This document shows, piece by piece, positions 16,799-24,335 of a stretch of DNA of 64,000 nucleotides. The notes under the pieces were generated by a model, which did no database searches, was not told the origin of the DNA, and saw only the letters and a list, made by a program, of their open reading frames with translations. Positions within the stretch are counted from its first letter, which is position 1, and every line of letters begins with the position of its first letter. The translations under genes were made by a program, and so were the position numbers. This DNA is from Persicitalea sp964500445 (GTDB lineage Bacteria; Bacteroidota; Bacteroidia; Cytophagales; Spirosomataceae), in NCBI GenBank assembly GCA_964500445.1, contig CAZCOG010000001.1:186001-250000 (forward strand), in the 5' to 3' direction.

Positions 16799-19357
16799 AT
16801 GAAAAAGTTATTCGCGCTCACATTTCTACTCACTTGCGGCCTGAGCACCGTCACTTTTGCCCAGCGGCCGGAAGGCACGGGTAGTCCTCAGGCAGAACCT
16901 GCCAGGAACATTCCCGGCACAATCGACAACTCAGCGCGGGGCAATGGCAAAATCAGCGGCACCATTAAAGACTCCGTGTCAAAGCAGCCCGTTGAATTTG
17001 CCTCTGTCTCCCTCGTCGATCTGGCCACCAATCGGCCCGTGGACGGAACTACCACCGACGATAAAGGTAAGTTCAGCATGAAAAACATTGCCGACGGCAA
17101 CTACAAGCTTATGCTTTCCTTTATTGGTTATAAAGGAAAGCAGATCGACAAGGTCAAGATAGATGGCCGCACGAATCTCGAGCTGGACGACATCGTGCTG
17201 ACTCCCGATGTGGTGCAGCTCGATGCTGTAACCGTAACCGGACAAACCCAGATGATCGAAGAGCGGGTGGATCGCCTGGTGTACAACGCCGATAAAGATA
17301 TTGCCAGCAAGGGCGGCGACGCCACCGAAGTGATGCGCAAAGTACCGATGCTGAGTGTGGATCTGGATGGCAACGTGTCACTGCGCGGTAGTTCCAATGT
17401 AAGAGTATTGATCAACAACAAGCCTTCGACCATCCTGGCCAGCAGCGTCGCCGATGCTTTGAAACAGCTTCCTGCCGACATGATTAAATCGGTGGAGGTA
17501 ATCACCTCACCTTCGGCTAAGTATGATGCGGAGGGCACAGCGGGCATCATCAATATCATTACCAAGAAAAACACCTTACAGGGCGCCACGCTTGACTTTG
17601 ATTCGGGCATTGGCAACCGAGGCGCTAACCTGGGGCTGCGCGGTGGCTACCGTACGGGCAAGATGGGCTTTAACCTGGGCGGTTTTGGACGCATTGGTTA
17701 TAACATTATAGGCAAGGGCGACAACCTGCAGGAAGGTGTCAAGAACGGCGTGCCTTTCTCAGTACGTCAGCTGACCGACTCGAAAAATACCTACGGCTTT
17801 GGCTCCTATAACCTGGGCTGGGACTATGACATTACCGATAAGTCTTTCATTACGGCCAGCGTCCGCTATGGTACCCGCAACTCGACGAGTTCGCAGGATA
17901 TTTCTACCCGCAACTCATTCGGCACTACACCGGCTACCACTTCGTTTCGGGCCGTGGATGTGAAGGATCTTTCCGGTACGGTGGATGTGAACGTAGACTA
18001 TACCCGCCAGCTGAAAAAGCCGCAGCAGGAATTCAGTATCCTGACGCAGTTCAGCCGCAACAACCGCACCAACGACTTCGACGCCGACCTGTTCAACTCG
18101 GCGACGTCTTCCACCCTGCTGGGGCAGGAGGGCAACCGCAACGGCAGCTACAACCAGGAAAGTACCGTGCAGCTCGACTACACTTCCCCGATCAAGAAAA
18201 ACCAAAGCATCGAATTTGGAGGTAAAGGTATTTTCCGGCAGGTAGACAGCGACTTCACTTATTACAGCACGCTGAATCAGCCCCGGCAGGCCAGCAGCCT
18301 CGTGTACGATCAAAACGTAGCGGCAGGGTATTTGTCCTACACTATTTCTACCAAGAACAAGTACACTTTCAAAATTGGCAGTCGCTATGAGTACACAACC
18401 ATTGACGCCACGCAGGGCGAGGTGGGTCTGAGCATTCCTAACTATGGCAACTTGGTACCGAGCATCAATGTGTCAAAAACGTTCAAAGGTGGACGCACGG
18501 TGAAAGCAGCTTACAACCGTCGTTTGCAGCGCCCCGGCATTCAATTCCTGAACCCTAACATCAACGCCGCTAACCCGCAGAACATCACGGTGGGTAATCC
18601 CGATTTGTCGCCCGAGTTGACCGACCAGTACGAGTTAAGTTCGAGCTGGTTCAAGAAATCGGTCTATATCAATTTCTCGCTTTTCGCTCGTAACACCAAT
18701 AATTCCATCGAGAGTGTCCGCACGACCAGCGAGCAGGGGGTCATCACGACGACTTACGGCAACATCGGCCAAAAGCAGAACTATGGTGCCAATATCTTCG
18801 GAAACGTGACCCTGTTCAGCAAATGGCAGCTTGGTGGTGGGGTAGATGCCTACTACGTCTATCTGTCCAACAACTCAAGCAATGCAGCACTGGGGACGAG
18901 CAACTCCGGGATCGTGACCTCAGGCCGTATTTTCACCAACGTAACGCTTCCCAAGGGATGGGGTGTTCAGGGATTCGGCTTTTTCCGCGGCCGTGACGTA
19001 CAGCTGCAGGGCTACTCAAACGGATTCCGCATGTATAGCCTGGGCGTGAAGAAAGAGTTCAACAACAAGCGCGGCAGCATCGGTATGAGCGCCGAAAACT
19101 TCCTGACCAAATCGCTCAGAATGAACACGGTACTGGAAACACCGACTTTTACCCAAACCAGCATCAACGACCGCTATATGCGCGGCGTAAGGGTCAATTT
19201 TTCTTACAAGCTGGGTAAAATGAGTTTCGACGATCAGCCCCGTCGCCGCCGTAAGAGCGTCAATAACGACGACGTGAAGAGTGGGGGTGATGGAGGCGAC
19301 GGCGGTGGTCAGCAGCAAGCGGCACCTGCTGCCGGCGGTGGCGGACGGCCACGGTAA
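16799..19357 (+). CDS. outer-membrane beta-barrel protein with CarboxypepD_reg and plug domains
   Basis: An 852-residue protein. Signal peptide 1-21 (ending VTFA), a CarboxypepD_reg domain at about 50-140 (ISGTIKDSVSKQPVEFASVS), a TonB-plug-like region at about 150-250 (EVMRKVPMLSVDLDGNVSLR; VRVLINNKPSTIL) and a large beta-barrel of the outer-membrane beta-barrel family 3 type (about 380-820). The C-terminus is unusual: after the last strands comes a basic RRRRK stretch and a Gly/Gln-rich tail (GGDGGDGGGQQQAAPAAGGG), so the barrel does not end in the usual aromatic residue. It stands alone, with no SusD or DUF4249 next to it, divergent from the LytS/LytTR genes. Substrate unknown. Confidence 0.85.
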   Translation: MKKLFALTFLLTCGLSTVTFAQRPEGTGSPQAEPARNIPGTIDNSARGNGKISGTIKDSVSKQPVEFASVSLVDLATNRPVDGTTTDDKGKFSMKNIADGNYKLMLSFIGYKGKQIDKVKIDGRTNLELDDIVLTPDVVQLDAVTVTGQTQMIEERVDRLVYNADKDIASKGGDATEVMRKVPMLSVDLDGNVSLRGSSNVRVLINNKPSTILASSVADALKQLPADMIKSVEVITSPSAKYDAEGTAGIINIITKKNTLQGATLDFDSGIGNRGANLGLRGGYRTGKMGFNLGGFGRIGYNIIGKGDNLQEGVKNGVPFSVRQLTDSKNTYGFGSYNLGWDYDITDKSFITASVRYGTRNSTSSQDISTRNSFGTTPATTSFRAVDVKDLSGTVDVNVDYTRQLKKPQQEFSILTQFSRNNRTNDFDADLFNSATSSTLLGQEGNRNGSYNQESTVQLDYTSPIKKNQSIEFGGKGIFRQVDSDFTYYSTLNQPRQASSLVYDQNVAAGYLSYTISTKNKYTFKIGSRYEYTTIDATQGEVGLSIPNYGNLVPSINVSKTFKGGRTVKAAYNRRLQRPGIQFLNPNINAANPQNITVGNPDLSPELTDQYELSSSWFKKSVYINFSLFARNTNNSIESVRTTSEQGVITTTYGNIGQKQNYGANIFGNVTLFSKWQLGGGVDAYYVYLSNNSSNAALGTSNSGIVTSGRIFTNVTLPKGWGVQGFGFFRGRDVQLQGYSNGFRMYSLGVKKEFNNKRGSIGMSAENFLTKSLRMNTVLETPTFTQTSINDRYMRGVRVNFSYKLGKMSFDDQPRRRRKSVNNDDVKSGGDGGDGGGQQQAAPAAGGGGRPR

Positions 19358-19438
19358 AAGTCCAGAGTTTAAAGTTTACGAGTTTGGATGGCTGAGGGTA
19401 CAAGATCCAAGTAGTTTTTCAAAACTGAACTCTTATAA

Positions 19439-19474
19439 GCACGAGTTTCCACTTGCGGGAACTCGTGCTTTTTT
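19439..19474 (+). terminator. Rho-independent terminator after the beta-barrel gene
   Basis: Arms GCACGAGTT and AACTCGTGC (19439-19447 and 19460-19468), extended by internal pairs, are followed by six T. An outer pair of low-complexity arms (gagtttaaagt near 19364, actttaaactc near 19533) encloses it. Confidence 0.8.
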
Positions 19475-19549
19475 AGTTAAAAATTCAGGTCAAAAGTCGA
19501 ATTTACCGAGCATCCAACTCTACTACTTCAGACTTTAAACTCATACACT

Positions 19550-20821
19550 TTGATACGTCGCGATTTTCTAAAAAACAGCCTGGTCGGAGGTGCAGGATTG
19601 ATGGTCTTTTCGTCCAACATTTTTTTGCCCGGAGAAGATTTTTCCGTCGAGCGCCTGACCGACGGCGACAAGCCGCACTGGTTTGGCTACTATGATAAGC
19701 TACAGGTTGATCCTACGGGCCGCTACGTACTGGGGATGCAGGCACCTTTCGAGGGGCACACGCCCGGCCCCGACGACCCGCTGGAAATCGGCCTGATCGA
19801 CCTGAAAGACAACAACAAATGGCGAAAACTGGGCACTTCTCATGCCTGGGGCTGGCAACAGGGGTGCATGCTGCAGTGGCTACCCAATTCCACCGAGGAG
19901 GTCATCTGGAACGACCGGATCGACGGAGCATTCAGGAGCCGGGTCCTCAACATCAAGACCGGGAAAGAGCGTATCCTGCCCAAAGCCATTTACGCCCTGG
20001 CGCCTGACGGGAAATTCGCCGTCGGCACCGAATTCAACCGCATCCAGAACCTACGGCCCGGCTACGGCTACGTGGGTATCGCCGATCCTTACGAAAAAGT
20101 GAAAGCCCCGGCGGATATCGGAATCTACCGCATGGACTTGAAAACCGGTAAGCACAAATTGCTACTTTCACTGGCCGAAATGGCTGCTCTGCCGCACCTG
20201 GGCGAACCCGTGGACAACTACTGGCACTGGTTCAATCATCTGCTGATAAGCCCTGATAGTAAAAGAATGTTGTTCCTGAACCGCTGGCGGCACAAGGTGA
20301 AGGAGCAGGACGGCGTACCCACCACGGAATTTATTACCCGCATGGTAACGATGGACACCGCTACGGGTAAGAATCGTTACGTCATCGATCCTTCCGGCAA
20401 TACTTCCCACATTATCTGGGATGGTCCTGAGCGCATCCTGGCCTGGACCAAACCCGTTGGTAAGGAGTGGGGGTTCTGGTTGATGGAAGACAAAACCCAG
20501 AACAGCGAGCACATCGGTGCGGAGGCCATGACCGTCAACGGCCACAACACCTACATCCCCCATACCAATAACGAATGGGTACTTAACGACACCTACCCCG
20601 ACGCCAACCGGATGCAGACGCTTTACCTTTACCACATACCCACCAAACGCCGCGTGATTCTGGGCAAATTCCTTTCGCCGCCGCAGTACAAAGGTGAGTA
20701 CCGCTGCGACCTGCACCCACGCTCCAATCAGCAGGGAACGCAGGTATTCTTCGACTCTACCCACGAGAAACTAGGCCGACAAATTTATAAAGTCGATATC
20801 GGGAAAGTGGTGAAAGGCTGA
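19550..20821 (+). CDS. Tat-exported beta-propeller protein (oligogalacturonate-lyase-like/TolB-like)
   Basis: A 423-residue protein from a TTG start; no ATG precedes the signal. The N-terminus has a twin-arginine motif, RRDFLKNS, followed by a hydrophobic stretch (LVGGAGLMVFSS), indicating Tat export. The mature part shows repeated WD40-like blades (VDPTGRYVLGMQAPFEG; LAPDGKFAVGTEFNRI; ISPDSKRMLFLNRWRHK; EWVLNDTYPDANRMQTLYLY). The YYDK and HNTY motifs recall propellers of the oligogalacturonate lyase group, but activity is not proven by what is visible. It follows a terminator and converges on the second DUF4249 gene. Confidence 0.75.
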   Translation: MIRRDFLKNSLVGGAGLMVFSSNIFLPGEDFSVERLTDGDKPHWFGYYDKLQVDPTGRYVLGMQAPFEGHTPGPDDPLEIGLIDLKDNNKWRKLGTSHAWGWQQGCMLQWLPNSTEEVIWNDRIDGAFRSRVLNIKTGKERILPKAIYALAPDGKFAVGTEFNRIQNLRPGYGYVGIADPYEKVKAPADIGIYRMDLKTGKHKLLLSLAEMAALPHLGEPVDNYWHWFNHLLISPDSKRMLFLNRWRHKVKEQDGVPTTEFITRMVTMDTATGKNRYVIDPSGNTSHIIWDGPERILAWTKPVGKEWGFWLMEDKTQNSEHIGAEAMTVNGHNTYIPHTNNEWVLNDTYPDANRMQTLYLYHIPTKRRVILGKFLSPPQYKGEYRCDLHPRSNQQGTQVFFDSTHEKLGRQIYKVDIGKVVKG

Positions 20822-20864
20822 GGCACTACCTGGATCATAGGTACTTTGTTCCATATTCCTGCGT

Positions 20865-21974
20865 TCACTTCCAAAAAGAGGGCCTCTGGGTGGTTCCTCC
20901 CTTCAGGCGGCAATCTGTGCAGTCGGGAGTACCCATGGTATACATGGGTATGGGCGAATTGGTATAATATTCCGAGAGGATCAGATCCAACGATTCCGGT
21001 ATTTCGCGAATGCTAAGCGTATCGGTAGGCTCGCAGGGAGAGAAAGAACGGTTCAGGTACTCAGTCACAAAAAGCCGTTGCTCCTGGCGGTTGGAGGCAC
21101 TGAAATACCCGAACACCGGTTCGGAAGGATTACTGACCGACTTGATGTTCCCGGTAACTTCAGCCGGTTGCGGATCGAAGAGGCTCCCCGTTCGCTCGGT
21201 CGTTTTGGCCAGAGTATTCCAGTACTCATATTCTTCCTGCGTGAGCGCGTACTGCTTTACCAGAATGCTGTATTTGGACTGCAGCTTGTTGCTCGCTGCG
21301 GGCACGAAGGTCACCGTCTGGTCCCTGATTATATCCTTACTGAGCTTAATCGAAGTACCCAGCACGATCGTAGTAGGATTGGCACTGCTCCAGCAGGTAT
21401 TAATGTTCTGCTCGCGGTAGACTACCTCTTTCCCTACCAGCTCGTATACTGAGTACAGGGGCATAGAGTATTCCCAGGTTTCGTCGTAGCTCCACCGGTA
21501 AAACCGCGTCTTATTTAGCGGATCGTGCGTATTCACGTATATTTGCACTCCTTCTCCCTGGCCTCTTACTTTGTAGGTGAGACTGTCGATGGGCGGATTT
21601 TTCACCACCGGCACATAAGCCGACAGGTACTCTTTTCCGCTGCTGGTTTTGATGCGGAGCCGGTACTTTTCAGTATCGCTGAATGCTGAGGCTCCCAGAT
21701 TATAAACTCCCTGGCCGGCTTCGACAAAGGTGAATGAACTTCCCTGATCGCCCTCTACGGTGAGTTTGGCGCGTAATTCGGGTTGGGGCGCGCCTTTGTC
21801 ATAAATATTTTGGGTACGGCTCAGCTTGATCTGGCTGCTTCCCGCCGGATTGGTATCCAACGACCCGTCTACCACAAGGTAACGCTCCGCGGAAGTGATT
21901 TCCGGGGGAGCAAAAGGCTCGACGCAGGCGTAAAGCAGGAAAAAGACCAGGATGTAGAGTAGTGATTTTTTCAC
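20865..21974 (-). CDS. DUF4249 family lipoprotein, second copy
   Basis: A 369-residue paralogue of the protein at 1474-2598. GTG start, lipobox LLYAC, then VEPFAPPEITSAERYLVVDG. Protein and DNA remain very alike through most of the length, for example KYSILVKQYALTQEEYEYWN and TLAKTTERTGSLFDPQPA; the ends differ most. Unlike the first copy it has no TonB receptor beside it, so it looks like an orphan duplicate, perhaps serving the receptor at 2754-5513 or one elsewhere. The C-terminal CTDCRLKGGTTQRPSFWK matches the other copy. Confidence 0.85.
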   Translation of the reverse strand: MKKSLLYILVFFLLYACVEPFAPPEITSAERYLVVDGSLDTNPAGSSQIKLSRTQNIYDKGAPQPELRAKLTVEGDQGSSFTFVEAGQGVYNLGASAFSDTEKYRLRIKTSSGKEYLSAYVPVVKNPPIDSLTYKVRGQGEGVQIYVNTHDPLNKTRFYRWSYDETWEYSMPLYSVYELVGKEVVYREQNINTCWSSANPTTIVLGTSIKLSKDIIRDQTVTFVPAASNKLQSKYSILVKQYALTQEEYEYWNTLAKTTERTGSLFDPQPAEVTGNIKSVSNPSEPVFGYFSASNRQEQRLFVTEYLNRSFSPCEPTDTLSIREIPESLDLILSEYYTNSPIPMYTMGTPDCTDCRLKGGTTQRPSFWK

Positions 21975-22355
21975 GTTTACTGCCTAATTAAAAGTCCAAT
22001 TAAAGATTTCATATGAGTGATTGTCGCACCATTGCAGTTGCCTGCGTTTTGTCTATTCTTAAGCTCCAGGCTATGCTAATTTAATCCCAACTTTCAGAAA
22101 AGCTACAAAATTTTTCACCGATCGTCATTGAAATTTGGGATCTCAATATTATGACATGAATTCAGCTCATCTGAAATTATTTGTCCTCACCGCAACCTGT
22201 TGCCTGCTTTTCAGTCCAGGATTTTCTTGTTAAAAGATTCTTCGTGGTAAAATTTAATAATTTCATTAAATTACCGAGGGTTCCTGTTTGTGAGAGATTT
22301 CCTTACTTGACCGCTATTAACCAGAACGGGTATGTGAACGACTAAACATTTGAGT
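21975..22355. other. 381-bp divergent intergenic region before locus A
   Basis: It lies between the orphan DUF4249 (minus) and the locus A sigma gene (plus). It is AT-rich. It contains a 25-codon frame at 22156-22233 that reads like a bare signal peptide (KLFVLTATCCLLFSPGFSC, then TAA), possibly the 5' stub of a lost gene. No clear promoter boxes or terminators were identified. Confidence 0.4.
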
Positions 22356-22955
22356 ATGGACACGCGAACCGAGGGAGACATATGGGCGGATTTTGCAGCG
22401 GGTAGCCAGGAAGCGTTCCGGGAACTATATGACACCTACACCGATACACTGTACGCCTTCGGGCTGCGATACACGGCAGACCAGGAACTGATCAAGGATT
22501 GTATTCATGATTTGTTTATCGATTTGCATACCTACCGGGCCGGACTGGCTGCTTCGCCTGACAGTGTCAAATTCTATCTGCTCAAATCCTTCCGCCGCAA
22601 ATTAAATCTGGCGCTGCGCAAATCTTCCCTGTTCCAACTCAACGGTTGGCTGGATCGCGACCACGCTTTACCTTTCCCTCCGTTTTCTTTCAGCATCGAG
22701 CACAAAATCATGGCTGAGGAAAAGGAGCGGGAAACCCTAGAAGCGCTGGCCTACGAAATCAACCAGTTGCCGGACAGGCAGCGGGAAATCCTGTACCTGA
22801 AATTCAAACACAACCTTAGTTACGAAGAAATAGCCGTCCTGATGCAGGTTTCGGTACCTACCTGTCGCACGCTGGTGTACCGTGGGGTGAAGCAACTCCG
22901 GCAACAACTCAATGGTCTGCCTTTGGCCTCTATGCTACTTTTATTACTCCATTAA
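22356..22955 (+). CDS. FecI-like ECF sigma factor of locus A
   Basis: A 199-residue ECF sigma-70 factor from ATG 22356; a TTG six bases upstream is less likely. Region 2 (about 10-80) has FRELYDTYTDTLYAFGLRYT and IKDCIHDLFIDLHTY. Region 4 (about 135-185) has LPDRQREILYLKFKHNLSYE followed by EIAVLMQVSVPTCRTL, a helix-turn-helix. With FecR and the STN-bearing SusC that follow, it forms the usual trans-envelope relay: substrate at SusC, signal through STN to FecR, release of sigma. A strong hairpin with T-run follows it, before fecR. Confidence 0.9.
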   Translation: MDTRTEGDIWADFAAGSQEAFRELYDTYTDTLYAFGLRYTADQELIKDCIHDLFIDLHTYRAGLAASPDSVKFYLLKSFRRKLNLALRKSSLFQLNGWLDRDHALPFPPFSFSIEHKIMAEEKERETLEALAYEINQLPDRQREILYLKFKHNLSYEEIAVLMQVSVPTCRTLVYRGVKQLRQQLNGLPLASMLLLLLH

Positions 22956-23014
22956 CTTCCTCATAATCAAGGTATTTATTTTGTAATTCCTCAAAAACTA
23001 AAAAAATTTCTTCG

Positions 23015-23039
23015 GCCCGCGTCTATGCCGCGGGCTTTT
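23015..23039 (+). terminator. hairpin with T-run between sigma and fecR
   Basis: Perfect 7-bp GC stem (GCCCGCG / CGCGGGC), 7-nt loop, then TTTT. It sits 60 bp after the sigma stop and 30 bp before fecR, so it may lower fecR transcription relative to the sigma gene or mark separate transcripts. Confidence 0.65.
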
Positions 23040-23068
23040 GTCGCTCTATACTTATAAACGAAGGCGCG

Positions 23069-24223
23069 ATGAAACCGAAGAAACCACGTACTCTTGAAGA
23101 TTTTCTGAGCGGGCGCCAGGCGTCGGATTCGTTCGGAGAACTCCCCCCCGAGCAGCAAAAACTGGCGGAGCACCTGAAAACCCTATTTCAGGAAAACGGG
23201 AATGAGCAACTCAACGATTCCGAAAAGGAGGCGCTATGGGCTTCCGTTCAGCAGGGTACTTCAGAGGCGGCGGGTAGAAGGAGCGCCCGGCTACCCGTAT
23301 TCCGCATTGCCGCTACCGTATCGCTCCTGTTGCTGGCGGGCTTCGGGCTCTATTATTATAGTACCCGTCCTGATTCCGGTATGCAGCTTGCCGCTGAGCG
23401 TGCAGCCGCATCCGACTCGGCCACCACTACCCAGCTCATCCTTTCCGACGAACAAACGATCAGCCTGGCCAATGATGAATCAGAGATCACCTACCAGGAA
23501 AACGGGGCAAATATCCGGCTGGATTCGGGATCGGTGATCGATCGCGGCTTCAATCAGCAGGATATAGTATACAACACCCTGGTGGTACCCTACGGCAAGC
23601 GATCCACCCTCACCCTGCACGATGGCACCAAAGTATGGCTCAACTCCGGCTCCAAGCTGGTGTACCCGGCCCGCTTTTCGGACCGGCAAAGGGAAGTGTA
23701 CCTCGACGGCGAAGCGTACTTTTCGGTTCGGCACGATGCATCCAAACCTTTTTTTGTTCAAACCAAAGCCCTGGAGATTGAAGTACTTGGGACGGAATTC
23801 GACGTCAGTGCCTACTCCGACGACGCGGAAAGTTACGCCGTATTGGCGCGGGGCAGCATCGAGTTGACGGCCAACAAGGACGCGCTATTTGGTAAAATAA
23901 AAAAGAAGCTAATCCCCGGTACTAGAGCCTTGTACAACCCCTCGGCAGCCGAGGTGCAGGTAGCTTCGGTGCGGGTGAAAGAATATACCGCCTGGAAGGA
24001 TGGCTACCTGATTCTGAGCCGCGTACCGCTGAACGAAATCCTGAAAAAACTGGCCCGCTACTATCGGGTGGAGTTGGCTGTGGAAAGTACCACCGCCGGG
24101 CAGGAGACTTTCTCGGGGAAGCTGGACCTGCAGGATGACATCACCCATGTACTGTCTATCATCTGCACCACGACTTCGCTTAGCTACGAGCAGCACGAAA
24201 GGAGGTTTGTATTTAAGAAGTGA
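23069..24223 (+). CDS. FecR-family anti-sigma factor of locus A
   Basis: A 384-residue single-pass membrane protein. The cytoplasmic N-domain (1-75) begins MKPKKPRTLEDFLSGRQASD. A membrane helix lies at about 82-100 (IAATVSLLLLAGFGLYYYS). The periplasmic FecR domain (about 170-265) has YGKRSTLTLHDGTKVWLNSG and VYLDGEAYFSVRHDASKPFF. The C-terminal DUF4974 domain (about 310-384) has LSRVPLNEILKKLARYYRVE and pairs with the STN domain of SusC. Regulates the sigma factor just upstream. Confidence 0.92.
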   Translation: MKPKKPRTLEDFLSGRQASDSFGELPPEQQKLAEHLKTLFQENGNEQLNDSEKEALWASVQQGTSEAAGRRSARLPVFRIAATVSLLLLAGFGLYYYSTRPDSGMQLAAERAAASDSATTTQLILSDEQTISLANDESEITYQENGANIRLDSGSVIDRGFNQQDIVYNTLVVPYGKRSTLTLHDGTKVWLNSGSKLVYPARFSDRQREVYLDGEAYFSVRHDASKPFFVQTKALEIEVLGTEFDVSAYSDDAESYAVLARGSIELTANKDALFGKIKKKLIPGTRALYNPSAAEVQVASVRVKEYTAWKDGYLILSRVPLNEILKKLARYYRVELAVESTTAGQETFSGKLDLQDDITHVLSIICTTTSLSYEQHERRFVFKK

Positions 24224-24241
24224 GTTTTTATAAATGAAAAA

Positions 24242-24295
24242 GCGAAAGGCGCGCCAACGCCTTCCGCTCCGAATCTTCCTGCCGGCAAGCAGGAA
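24242..24295 (+). promoter_or_regulatory. two-hairpin leader upstream of susC (locus A)
   Basis: Hairpin 1 spans 24242-24267: arms gcgaaaggcg and cgccttccgc with one A.C mismatch and loop cgccaa. Hairpin 2 spans 24276-24295: TTCCTGC / GCAGGAA with a 6-nt loop. About 40 nt of A-rich sequence leads to the susC ATG. The same plan recurs at 44245-44324 before the other susC, with the outer bases and CTCCGAA kept while the inner stem pairs change together. A structured mRNA leader is inferred. Confidence 0.6.
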
Positions 24296-24335
24296 AACAA
24301 CTTAAACAATTGTATAACAAAAGTCTATCAAATGT

